Source: Bacillota bacterium (lineage in GTDB: Bacteria > Bacillota > Clostridia > Oscillospirales > SIG627). Taken from it: a stretch of DNA of 46,108 bases. The first letter of the stretch is position 1. The number at the start of each line of letters is the position of its first letter. Under the pieces are notes generated by a model. It ran no database searches, was not told the origin of the DNA, and saw only the letters and a list, made by a program, of their open reading frames with translations. Below are positions 9,852 through 18,883 of this stretch, piece by piece. The translations under genes and the position numbers were made by a program. The stretch spans positions 1 to 46,108 of the forward strand of contig JAQXGK010000042.1 of NCBI GenBank assembly GCA_029006345.1, given 5' to 3'.

Positions 9852-10160
9852 TCAGGGTTCGAGTTTGCGGTAATACAGGTAATAGCAAATGAGAGAACGA
9901 TCCAGTCCGTTTTCATCTATACCGCTGACTATCACGCCGTCTCCGCTCATGAGAGGAGAACAGCTGACCGAGCCTTCGGGACAGCGAAAAAGAGCTTTTT
10001 CCTCGCCGCTGACGGTCAAAACACCGTCGCGGACGCTTATGTAGCCGTGCTTGGCTATTACCCGGCTGCCGGTTTCGGTGCGCTCGGTAATCCCCTTGAG
10101 CACACTGCCGTCAAAATCGGCCGCCTTCGGCCCTTTTCTCTTTTTTGAAAACAACCCCAT
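9852..10160 (-). CDS. Hypothetical protein
   Basis: 102-aa ORF on the same strand between cyclophilin and spoIIR; no family recognised. Confidence 0.6.
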   Translation of the reverse strand: MGLFSKKRKGPKAADFDGSVLKGITERTETGSRVIAKHGYISVRDGVLTVSGEEKALFRCPEGSVSCSPLMSGDGVIVSGIDENGLDRSLICYYLYYRKLEP

Positions 10161-10215
10161 ACCGAATCCCCATTTTCTATGCTTTAGTAAATTATACCTT
10201 TAAGGGGCGCGGGTG

Positions 10216-10857
10216 TCAACCGCGGTCGCTGAAAAAGTCGCAAAGCGAGCCGAAAAACTCGGCTATACGGAACCTGACTCTGTAACGCCCTCCGGTAGCA
10301 AGCTCGGAGGCGCCGTCATCCACACCGGCGTCGGAAAGCCGGTCGGCAACTGACAGCGAGCTTTCCGTGCAAAGCGGCGGAAACAGCACGCACCACCAAT
10401 TACGGCCTTCTGCCTTTCCGAGCAATATGCGAAGCGACAGATAATCGCCGCACGGCAGTGCAAAGCCGTCGTATTCCCGCGTGTCGTAATGCTCACGGGA
10501 GAGTGTTATATCAAAATCCAAATCGGGACAGCCCTCGGAAATCAGCGTACTGCGAACGCTGCTCTCTATCATGCCTCTGCTGCGGTAATACTCGCTGACA
10601 GCTTCTTCCACACTGCCGCAATCCGAAAACAGTTCGCCGCAAACCGACAAAACGCCGTCGCGCACCTTAAGCTTGAGCTCCTGGTCGGAAGCGGAATCGG
10701 AATTGGCCAGCACATGAAGCCGAATGAGGTTATTTGAAAGAGTGCGCGCCTGACCGACGGGCGAAAAGACAAGAAATACCGCTATAAGCGCAAGAACGGA
10801 CAGCGCCGTCCTGCAGAACAAATCAAATCCGTTCGGTCTTGTCACTGTAAAGTTCAT
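10216..10857 (-). CDS. spoIIR: Stage II sporulation protein R
   Basis: N-terminal TM, LIRLHVLANSDSASDQELKLKVRD, GDYLSLRILLGKAEGRNWWCVLFPPLC. Start at MNFTVTRP with GGAGG upstream. Confidence 0.9.
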   Translation of the reverse strand: MNFTVTRPNGFDLFCRTALSVLALIAVFLVFSPVGQARTLSNNLIRLHVLANSDSASDQELKLKVRDGVLSVCGELFSDCGSVEEAVSEYYRSRGMIESSVRSTLISEGCPDLDFDITLSREHYDTREYDGFALPCGDYLSLRILLGKAEGRNWWCVLFPPLCTESSLSVADRLSDAGVDDGASELATGGRYRVRFRIAEFFGSLCDFFSDRG

Positions 10858-10869
10858 ATATGTACCTCC

Positions 10870-10910
10870 AAAAAAATAATCCGTGCAGATTTTCATCCGT
10901 ACGGATTATT
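10870..10910 (-). terminator. Terminator/attenuator-like hairpin upstream of the spoIIR RBS
   Basis: 10-bp perfect stem AATAATCCGT (10875-10884)/ACGGATTATT (10901-10910); on the minus strand followed by a T-run and then GGAGG. Confidence 0.6.
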
Positions 10911-10936
10911 GACCATTGGCCGATATATATTCAGTT

Positions 10937-11815
10937 TTACAGAAAATATGCGTGGTATGCCGTCATTCCGCGGGATTTCAGCGCGCGCACGCAGTACTTG
11001 GCGCTGTCTTCGTCGGGAAATATGCCGAACACGGAGGGTCCTGAGCCGCTCATCATGGCATTTATGGCGCCGAGCGAGAGCATTTCGCGTTTCAGCTGCA
11101 TAATCTCGGGCTTTTCCGCCGCCGAAACCTCCTCCAGCGCATTTCTCATGCAGCCGCAAACGGCCTGAATATCGCCGCGCTCCAGCGCCCTGACAAGCCT
11201 TTCGGTATTGGTGGCGGTATCCGGGACAGGCGGCTCGCGGCGTTTTGAATCGTAGAGAGAATATATTGCCGGGGTGGAAAGACCGCGGGTATTCTTGGCA
11301 ACGGCTATATGAATCTTATTACTGCGGCTGCGGAAGACGGGAGTAAGAATGTCCCCTATTCCCTCGCAGAGACAGGTTCCGCCCTTGATGCAAAACGGAA
11401 GATCTGCGCCGACAGATCCGGAAATCTCGGCCAACCTCGGCCCCAGCGCATGGGTGAGCTGCTCAAGACCGAGCATTACTGCCGCGCCGTCCGAAGAGCC
11501 GCCTGCAAGTCCCGCGCTGGTGGGGATGATTTTTCTGATATAGATATCTGCGCCGACTCCGGTAAGCCCCGCCGCCTGAAAATAGCGCTCGGCGGCTTTC
11601 CAGCAGATATTTCTGCCGTCGCACGGGATATAGCGCACATTTGACGATATGCGAATGCTTCCTTCGGTATTCAGCCTCAGCTCGACGGTATCGTAAAGCG
11701 ACACCTGCTGCATCACCGAGGAAATCAGGTGGTAGCCGTCCTCCCGGACGCCGGTAATATCAAGTGTGAGGTTTATTTTTGCGGGGGCGCGGAGCCGCAA
11801 TATCTTATCCTTCAT
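10937..11815 (-). CDS. ispE: 4-diphosphocytidyl-2-C-methyl-D-erythritol kinase
   Basis: APAKINLTLDITGVREDGYH, PTSAGLAGGSSDGAAVM, MSGSGPSVFGIF (GHMP kinase motifs). Confidence 0.95.
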   Translation of the reverse strand: MKDKILRLRAPAKINLTLDITGVREDGYHLISSVMQQVSLYDTVELRLNTEGSIRISSNVRYIPCDGRNICWKAAERYFQAAGLTGVGADIYIRKIIPTSAGLAGGSSDGAAVMLGLEQLTHALGPRLAEISGSVGADLPFCIKGGTCLCEGIGDILTPVFRSRSNKIHIAVAKNTRGLSTPAIYSLYDSKRREPPVPDTATNTERLVRALERGDIQAVCGCMRNALEEVSAAEKPEIMQLKREMLSLGAINAMMSGSGPSVFGIFPDEDSAKYCVRALKSRGMTAYHAYFL

Positions 11816-11816
11816 A

Positions 11817-12941
11817 TCAGAACTTCAAAAACCACGGGCTCTTGGTGTCTACCGCCTTCTGAGGGCAGAGCTCCTGACAGCAATAACACTTTATACAGCC
11901 CGAACGGTTGATCTTGGCCTTTCTCGATTTGACGGTAATGGTTTTCTGCGGACAAAGGCGCATACATTCGCCGCAGCCTATGCATTTCTTTTTATTGATC
12001 TTAGGTCTGGGCTCCAGCAGACGGTTAACCCTGCCGCCGAACAGATTCGGCAAAATCTTGAGCGGATTGAAGCGGTTTGAATCCGGCTTTTTGAAGTCCG
12101 GCACAATGAGGCTGTCCGGATTTGCTCCGACTGTCTCGACATTTTCGGAGCACAGTCCGAGACTCTGTGCGGCGCTCAGTATGGGCGCCTCCGACACGTC
12201 ATAATTGATAAGGGCACAGGCCACCGAGTCGATATCAAAGGTATTGACTCCGCCGAGAATTGCCCCTATTTTTCGGGGACTGCCGCCGGTCGGACCGTTG
12301 CCCTCCATTCCGACCACGGCATCCATAAACGAAAGCGTGGGCGGGCAGGCGCGGTTCAAGTCGCATACAAAGCGGGCAAAATCCTCTATTTTGGGGAAAC
12401 GCGCGTGATTTTCGACCTTTTGAAGTCCCGGCACCAGTCCGTAGAGATTCTTAGCCGTGCCGGTCATAAAGGTCAGACTGTGCCCCTTAAGCTTTCCGAC
12501 ATTTATAAAGACGTCCGCGTCGGCTATCGTTTTCAGCACCTGAAGTCGCTTGCAGGCGGCGCCGTCGGGGAGCTCCACGGTTTCCGGGGTCATATCGGTA
12601 GACAGGCGTACATTCTGCCGCCCGGCGACCTCCGTCATACCGGTAGCCTTATATATACCGTTTAACAACGGCTCGGTATTGGGCCCGCCGGGGCACTCGG
12701 CTATGGTGATGTCGTCGGTATAGGGCTTTATCAGTTCAATAATCGCCTCGATGACCGCGGGATGAGTGGTCGCGGCTTCGTCAGGCGTCTTTTTCATTAC
12801 GAGATTGGGCTTTATTACAGTTCGTTTTCCCTTTCGGAAAAGCTGCTCGAAGCCGCCGTTATCCTCTATTATCTGACGAATGACAGGCTTGATTTCTGAC
12901 AGCTCGTATTTATCGCAGCAATATAAGGAGACCCGTGACAT
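11817..12941 (-). CDS. DUF362 domain protein with C-terminal 2x[4Fe-4S] ferredoxin domain
   Basis: CIGCGECMRLCP and CIKCYCCQELCP at C-terminus; KPNLVMKK and GKLKGHSLTFMTGTAKNLYGLVPG. Confidence 0.9.
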   Translation of the reverse strand: MSRVSLYCCDKYELSEIKPVIRQIIEDNGGFEQLFRKGKRTVIKPNLVMKKTPDEAATTHPAVIEAIIELIKPYTDDITIAECPGGPNTEPLLNGIYKATGMTEVAGRQNVRLSTDMTPETVELPDGAACKRLQVLKTIADADVFINVGKLKGHSLTFMTGTAKNLYGLVPGLQKVENHARFPKIEDFARFVCDLNRACPPTLSFMDAVVGMEGNGPTGGSPRKIGAILGGVNTFDIDSVACALINYDVSEAPILSAAQSLGLCSENVETVGANPDSLIVPDFKKPDSNRFNPLKILPNLFGGRVNRLLEPRPKINKKKCIGCGECMRLCPQKTITVKSRKAKINRSGCIKCYCCQELCPQKAVDTKSPWFLKF

Positions 12942-13652
12942 TTACTTATCCTTATCCTTACGGTGAAAGCTTATCTTGTTCTCCTTGCCCGCAAACAGCC
13001 GTTCGATATTGCTCTTATGCATTACTATAACAAGCACGGCAAGCAGTATCGAGAAAACAGTCGGCACAATAAACTTGACAAAAACGCTGAGCACCATGGG
13101 ATAGAAAAACGCGCAGGTCACGCTGCCGAGGGAAACGTAGCGGGTCGCGCCGGTTATAAGCGCGAAAATCAAAATAAGAATGAAAAATACAATCGGACTG
13201 GTGCAAAGAATGGTGATGGCGGAAACAATGACCCCCTTGCCGCCCTTGAATTTGAAAAAAATCGGAAAAACATGGCCGATAACACAGAAGAAGCCCGCGA
13301 CATATGCGCCGCCGAAAGCAACTCCCATGACAACAGACCCGAAAACAACCGCCGCAAGCGCCTTGAGCGCGTCTCCCAGCAGAGTCAGAAGCCCCGCCTT
13401 CTTGCCGTAAACGCGGAACATATTGGTCATTCCCGCATTTCCGCTTCCGTGCTGTCTTATATCCTCGTGATACAAAAGCTTTGAAACGATGATAGCCGAA
13501 TTGATACTTCCGATAAGATACGGTACGATTATGCAGGCAAGATAGCCGAGCAGCATAACAACGCGCGGCACCTCGGAAAAGCCGCCGAAGCTGTCGATAA
13601 TAAAGCCCTTGCCCCAAAGAAAGCCCTGAACGAGAAACTTTTGCCAAGTCAT
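12942..13652 (-). CDS. plsY: Glycerol-3-phosphate acyltransferase PlsY
   Basis: YLIGSINSAIIVSKLL, GSGNAGMTNMFRVYGKKAG, GHVFPIFFKFKGGKGV. Start MTWQKF overlaps the der stop. Confidence 0.95.
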   Translation of the reverse strand: MTWQKFLVQGFLWGKGFIIDSFGGFSEVPRVVMLLGYLACIIVPYLIGSINSAIIVSKLLYHEDIRQHGSGNAGMTNMFRVYGKKAGLLTLLGDALKALAAVVFGSVVMGVAFGGAYVAGFFCVIGHVFPIFFKFKGGKGVIVSAITILCTSPIVFFILILIFALITGATRYVSLGSVTCAFFYPMVLSVFVKFIVPTVFSILLAVLVIVMHKSNIERLFAGKENKISFHRKDKDK

Positions 13653-14980
13653 GAATTCTTTTCTCCCTTTTCCCTGATGATGAGTTTTATCGGCGTTCCG
13701 CGGAAGCCGAAGGTGGTGCGCAGGCAATTCTCTATGTAACGCCTGTACGAGAAGTGAAACAGCTCCTCGCTGTTGCAGAATATAACAAAGGTAGGCGGCT
13801 TTACGCCGATCTGTGTCATATAGTAAATCTTCAGCCGTCTGCCCTTATCGCTCGGGGGCTGAACGCGCGTGGTCGCATCATTAAGCATATCATTGAGCAT
13901 GCCGGTGGATATACGGGTATTAGACTGGAGATTGACGTAATTTATCTGCTCAAACAGCTTATCGACGCGCTGGCCGGTCTTTGCCGAAATGAACATTACG
14001 GGGGCGTAGGTCATATACGACAGTGCGTCGTATACCTTCTTGGTTGCTTCGGAGGTGGAGGTATTATCCTTTTCGGGCAAATCCCACTTATTTACCGCGA
14101 TAATGCACGCCTTGCCGCTTTCGTGGGCGATACCTGCTATGCGCTCGTCCTGCGCGGTGACCATTTCCTGCGCGTCAATCATGATAATGCAGACATCGCT
14201 GCGGTCAACCGCCATATTCGCACGCATAACGCTGTAGCGCTCTATCGCGTCCTCTATCTTAGACTGGCGGCGTATTCCCGCAGTGTCGATAAAGTTATAC
14301 TTTCCGTACTCATTCTCCATACGGCTGTCGATAGCGTCGCGGGTGGTGCCGGCTACGTCCGACACTATAACGCGGTTTTCGCCGATGAGACGGTTGACAA
14401 GCGAGCTTTTTCCTGCATTGGGCTTGCCGATAACCGCTACATTGATTACATCGTCGTCCTCTTCCTCGGTCTCGCTGTCGCCGAGTATCTCCAACACCTG
14501 GTCGAGTATATCGCCGCTTCCCGTGCCGTGAACCGAGGAAAGTGCGAAGGGGCCGTATTTAATGCCCAGCTCGTAGAACTCGTAAAACTCCGGGGGAAGG
14601 TTTCCGACGGAATCAATCTTATTTACCGCGAGTATTACCGGCTTTCCGGAGCGCTTGAGGAGACGCGCGACCTCCTTGTCATCCGCGGTTACTCCCGTGC
14701 GGACGTCAGTCATAAATACTATGACATCGGCTGTATCTATGGCTATCTGTGCCTGAGTGACGATATGCTTCAAAATCAAATTGTCGGAATTTTTCTCTAT
14801 ACCGCCGGTATCCACAAGAGTCAGCTTACGGCCGCCCCATTCGGTCTCAAAATATATTCGGTCGCGCGTCACGCCCGGCGTATCGTCAACAATCGAAATG
14901 CGCTGGCCGGACAGCTTATTGAAGAAGGTACTTTTACCCACATTCGGTCTGCCGACTATCGCAACAATCGGATTTGCCAT
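13649..14980 (-). CDS. der: Ribosome-associated GTPase Der/EngA
   Basis: Two G domains: GRPNVGKSTFFN and GKPNAGKSSLVN, with KH-like C-terminus. Confidence 0.97.
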   Translation of the reverse strand: MANPIVAIVGRPNVGKSTFFNKLSGQRISIVDDTPGVTRDRIYFETEWGGRKLTLVDTGGIEKNSDNLILKHIVTQAQIAIDTADVIVFMTDVRTGVTADDKEVARLLKRSGKPVILAVNKIDSVGNLPPEFYEFYELGIKYGPFALSSVHGTGSGDILDQVLEILGDSETEEEDDDVINVAVIGKPNAGKSSLVNRLIGENRVIVSDVAGTTRDAIDSRMENEYGKYNFIDTAGIRRQSKIEDAIERYSVMRANMAVDRSDVCIIMIDAQEMVTAQDERIAGIAHESGKACIIAVNKWDLPEKDNTSTSEATKKVYDALSYMTYAPVMFISAKTGQRVDKLFEQINYVNLQSNTRISTGMLNDMLNDATTRVQPPSDKGRRLKIYYMTQIGVKPPTFVIFCNSEELFHFSYRRYIENCLRTTFGFRGTPIKLIIREKGEKNS

Positions 14981-15000
14981 ACTTTGACCTATCCTTTCCT

Positions 15001-16317
15001 TTACTGATTATCCTTCAAAAGCCCGAGAAATCTATACACAATATCAGCGCCCTCTTCCACGGGAATGATATTTATTCCGAGCTTTTCGGAGAGCGACTCT
15101 ACAGTCACGTCATCCAAAAACTTATCTCTTTCATGTCTGAGCGAGACAGCCGGAATAAGCAAAGCATCGCCCAAATCCATGTTTTTAAGCGCCTCGTAAT
15201 AGTCGCTTCCGGTCAACAGTCCGGCAACGGTGACCTCGGGACCGAAAAACTCATTTTCAACGCCTACCACCGTGCAGTCTATACGCGTCAGCACGGAGCA
15301 GATGCGCGCGCAGGTCGAGCGCATAAACTCCTCTGCCGCCTTGCCGGTGGCAAGGGTGACTCTTATGCGTCTGCCCTCGGTCTCGGCGCTCAAATCCTCA
15401 AGCAGTGCGCTGACATCATCCTCCATCGAGCGGATGAGCCCTATTCCGTTATCAAGCTGAGGGAAGCCCTCGTAATCCTCCGCCGACGGCAGCTCAAGTC
15501 CCGCGCGGATATACATTTCATCCGCCGCAAAAACCAGTCTTGTATCAAATCTATTCAAAAATTCTTGCTGCAGCTTTTCTATATCCCGGATAACGCCGGC
15601 GGTCTCCTCCGGAGTGAAGCTGATGAGAGGAAACAGCCCCTTACGGTGGCGCGTCAGACCCGCCGGTACTACGGCGATGCTCTCGACGGCAGGGCAAAGC
15701 GCTGCAAGCTCTTTGACGGTTGCGACTAGCTCGTCGCCGTCGTTTACTCCCTTGCACAGCACTATCTGACAGTTGAGCGAAATGCCGCCGTTTGCCAGAT
15801 ATTTCAGCTTTTCCATAATATCGCCCGCGAATCGGTTTCCGAGCATTTTCACACGAAGCTCGGGATTTGTGGTGTGAACCGAAACATTTACCGGACTGAT
15901 ATGCATTTTTATAATCCTGTCGAGCTCCTCAAAGGAGGTGTTGGTCAGCGTGACATAATTCCCCATGAGAAACGACAGTCTCGTATCGTCGTCCTTAAAA
16001 TAAATGCTCTCGCGCATGCCGTGCGGATTTTGGTCGATAAAGCAGAATATACACTTATTGCGGCAGGAGCGCTTCTCATCCATGAGAAAGCTGGAAAACT
16101 CAAGTCCGACATCGTCATACTGAGGCTTTTTCAGCTTGACCTCGCGCTCCGCACCGTCTCGCAAAAGCTTCATCACGACAGTTTTTTCCGTAATGTAGAA
16201 GCGGTAATCGAGCACGTCGATTATCTCGTTTCCGTTTATACTTATGAGCTTTTCACCCGCAGTTATTCCCGCCTTTTCCGCGACGGAACCCGGGTCGACA
16301 GCCGTTATTTCTACCAT
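15001..16317 (-). CDS. PDZ-radical SAM-DUF512 protein
   Basis: N-terminal PDZ-like region, CRNKCIFCFIDQNPHGMR (Cx3Cx2C), DDTRLSFLMGNYVTLTN. Confidence 0.9.
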   Translation of the reverse strand: MVEITAVDPGSVAEKAGITAGEKLISINGNEIIDVLDYRFYITEKTVVMKLLRDGAEREVKLKKPQYDDVGLEFSSFLMDEKRSCRNKCIFCFIDQNPHGMRESIYFKDDDTRLSFLMGNYVTLTNTSFEELDRIIKMHISPVNVSVHTTNPELRVKMLGNRFAGDIMEKLKYLANGGISLNCQIVLCKGVNDGDELVATVKELAALCPAVESIAVVPAGLTRHRKGLFPLISFTPEETAGVIRDIEKLQQEFLNRFDTRLVFAADEMYIRAGLELPSAEDYEGFPQLDNGIGLIRSMEDDVSALLEDLSAETEGRRIRVTLATGKAAEEFMRSTCARICSVLTRIDCTVVGVENEFFGPEVTVAGLLTGSDYYEALKNMDLGDALLIPAVSLRHERDKFLDDVTVESLSEKLGINIIPVEEGADIVYRFLGLLKDNQ

Positions 16318-16467
16318 TTAACCCCCGAAAAAAGAAAAAGAGATACATCCGTTCGGGAAAAACCGCACAAAACGCGCGATCCGAAAAGACATACCTGCAT
16401 TTAAGCGTATTTACCCGCGGCCGCCCAAACGGCCGGCCGCAGGCAATATTCAGACGATACTTTTGGT

Positions 16468-16650
16468 TTATGCCTCGACCTTGATGACTTCCTTACCGTC
16501 GTAATAACCGCATTCAGAGCAAACTCTGTGGGGCATATTATATGCACCGCACTTCGTGCACTTTGTGAGGGCCGGGGCAGTAAGCTTCCATACACTGGAA
16601 CGTCTTTTATTTCTTCTCGCCTTGGAGATTTTTCTCTTCGGTACTGCCAT
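16468..16650 (-). CDS. rpmF: 50S ribosomal protein L32
   Basis: MAVPKRKISKARRNKRRSSVWKL…CTKCGAYNMPHRVCSECGYYDGKEV. Confidence 0.97.
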   Translation of the reverse strand: MAVPKRKISKARRNKRRSSVWKLTAPALTKCTKCGAYNMPHRVCSECGYYDGKEVIKVEA

Positions 16651-16699
16651 TTCTCTTACACCTCCTTATGTGTAACCAAATATTTAATATTACTTAATA

Positions 16700-17191
16700 T
16701 TACTTAAAAAAGTCTGCGAGTCCGGCAAGACGCGGATCGACCTCCGGCTTGCAGCCGCAGTCGCCGTCATTAAGATTCTTACCGCACCGGGGACACAGTC
16801 CCTTGCAGTCTTCCCTGCACAGAAACTTGTGCGGGAAAGCCGTCACGACATTCTGATACACAAAATCGGTAACGTCGATTTGTCCGGCCTCGGGTATGAT
16901 GTAATCGTCGGTATCCTCATTCTGCAGATGCGCTGCTATCGGAACGCTTATCGGAACGACAAGCTTATCCCTGACGGCGGCAAGACACCTAGAACAGCTC
17001 GCCTCATAATCAAGCTCAATCGTCGCCTTCATCTCGATGTAACCGGAATTGTCGGTAACATCTCCGAAAAAGCGGGCGTCGGAGCACAGCCTGATATCAA
17101 GCTCCTGATAATCCACGGGGACCGAAAGGTCAAAGGGGATTTCGGTAAGCTCGCCCGAAAAAAGCTGATTCAAATCAAGATACAAAGCCAT
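16700..17191 (-). CDS. YceD/DUF177 protein
   Basis: C-terminal CREDCKGLCPRCGKNLNDGDCGC; upstream of rpmF. Confidence 0.9.
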   Translation of the reverse strand: MALYLDLNQLFSGELTEIPFDLSVPVDYQELDIRLCSDARFFGDVTDNSGYIEMKATIELDYEASCSRCLAAVRDKLVVPISVPIAAHLQNEDTDDYIIPEAGQIDVTDFVYQNVVTAFPHKFLCREDCKGLCPRCGKNLNDGDCGCKPEVDPRLAGLADFFK

Positions 17192-17241
17192 AGCATTTCC
17201 CTCCGGTGCCGTGCAGAAACCTGCACGAACAGCAATCCGTT

Positions 17242-17286
17242 AAACACCGTGAGTTTCATTATATACAAATCACGGTGTTTTGTCAA
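17242..17286 (-). promoter_or_regulatory. Consensus promoter of yceD-rpmF with 11-bp inverted repeat
   Basis: Minus strand TTGACA (17281-17286) N17 TATAAT (17258-17263); arms AAACACCGTGA (17242-17252) and TCACGGTGTTT (17270-17280). Confidence 0.8.
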
Positions 17287-17302
17287 TATTTTTTCCGAAC
17301 AA

Positions 17303-18883
17303 TTATATATCGTTTTTTCCGAGAGTTTTGAGAATATAGCTTTCGGCGGCTCTCAGTCCGTCAGTTGCGGCACTGGTGATACCGCCGGCGTAACCCGCGC
17401 CCTCGCCCACGGGATATATACCCGGAAAGCCGACAGCCTCGAGAGTATCGCCGCGGGTTATCCTGACAGGCGACGACGTGCGGCTTTCAACTGCCGTAAG
17501 CACCGCGCGCTTATCCGCAAAAAACGAGTGGACGCCTGCGAAATGGGATATTCCCCTCATTAAAAGTGAACGCTGCCTGCCATCAAAAAGCTCATTCAGA
17601 TTTGCATATTCGTAGCCGACCGGTACGGACGGACGGATATCCGAAAACGCCGTGTTTCTGACATTATCAGCAAAATCCCCGAGCGTCTGGCAGGGCGCCT
17701 TTCCCTTGCCGCCGCCCAGCAGAAACGCCTTTTTCTCAAGAGAGCGCTGGAACTCCATTCCCTTAAACGGGTCGCCGCCGTGAACTTCCTTTGTGACGCT
17801 GAAGGCAATAGCCGAATTGGAATTTACTCCGTCGCGGGCGTAATAGCTCATTCCGTTTGTAACAAAGCCGTCGCTTTCATCCGCCGACGGCACCACCACG
17901 CCGCCCGGGCACATACAAAACGAGTAAACGCCGTCGTTTCCCCAGCGCGCCGACACATTATACTCCGCAGACGGGAGACGGTAGGCATACTTTGAATCAA
18001 GCGCCGCACCGTACAGGCTTTGCTCGACGTCGCGCCGCAGATGTTCAATTCTCATGCCGACGGAGAAATCCTTGGCTTCGAGGCGAAAGCCTCTGTCGCG
18101 AAGCATTGCAAAGCTCTTGCGCGCCGAATGACCGAGAGCCAGAAAAACGCCGTCCGAACAAAGCGAAGCCGAGCCCTGACAGCAGACCTGCGCTCCATTT
18201 CCCGACGGAAGGATATCGGTCACCCTCGTATTAAAGCGCACCTCTCCGCCCAGCTCTATAATCCTGTTGCGCACACCCTTGACAATACCGCGAAGGCGGT
18301 CAGTTCCGATATGCGGTCTGGCAAGCGTCAATATCTCGCGGTCGGCGCCGAAGCGGACCAATTCCGACAAAACGAAGGCACAGCGGCTGTCCTTTATTCT
18401 GGTGATAAGCTTGCCGTCGGAAAAGCTGCCCGCTCCGCCCTCGCCGAACTGAACATTTGAGTAAGCATCGAGACTGCCGCCCGAAAAATACTCCTCGACC
18501 TTACGGGCGCGGGTATCGATATCGTCGCCCTGCTCAAGCACTATCGGGCGAAAACCGCGCTCTGCAAGCAAAAGGGCGCAAAACATCCCGCCCGGTCCAA
18601 AGCCCACCACAACAGGACGGCTCCCCGTGCCGTCCGACACGGGGAGCGAAGCTATGTAATCCTCTTTTTCCGGAAAAGCCCTGCAATCCGGCGGAAGCTC
18701 GCCGTCACATTCCGTAACCACGGAATAAACAAAGCTGATATCCGGTGCCCGACGTGCGTCGAGGGACTCTTTATACACCGTGAAATCGCGGCCGAGGCGG
18801 CGTTTCTTCAGATATGACTCTATTTGATCCCGCGGGTCGTCGCAATCAAACGGAATTTTGATATTATTTACGATTATTTTCAC
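17303..18883 (-). CDS. NAD(P)/FAD-dependent oxidoreductase
   Basis: VVVGFGPGGMFCALLLAERG, FGEGGAGSFSDGKL, GIYPVGEGAGYAGGITSAATDG. Confidence 0.9.
   Translation of the reverse strand: MKIIVNNIKIPFDCDDPRDQIESYLKKRRLGRDFTVYKESLDARRAPDISFVYSVVTECDGELPPDCRAFPEKEDYIASLPVSDGTGSRPVVVGFGPGGMFCALLLAERGFRPIVLEQGDDIDTRARKVEEYFSGGSLDAYSNVQFGEGGAGSFSDGKLITRIKDSRCAFVLSELVRFGADREILTLARPHIGTDRLRGIVKGVRNRIIELGGEVRFNTRVTDILPSGNGAQVCCQGSASLCSDGVFLALGHSARKSFAMLRDRGFRLEAKDFSVGMRIEHLRRDVEQSLYGAALDSKYAYRLPSAEYNVSARWGNDGVYSFCMCPGGVVVPSADESDGFVTNGMSYYARDGVNSNSAIAFSVTKEVHGGDPFKGMEFQRSLEKKAFLLGGGKGKAPCQTLGDFADNVRNTAFSDIRPSVPVGYEYANLNELFDGRQRSLLMRGISHFAGVHSFFADKRAVLTAVESRTSSPVRITRGDTLEAVGFPGIYPVGEGAGYAGGITSAATDGLRAAESYILKTLGKNDI

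Noticed and set aside
13754-15007. 417-aa plus-strand ORF
   Set aside because: Antisense to der; no recognisable motifs.
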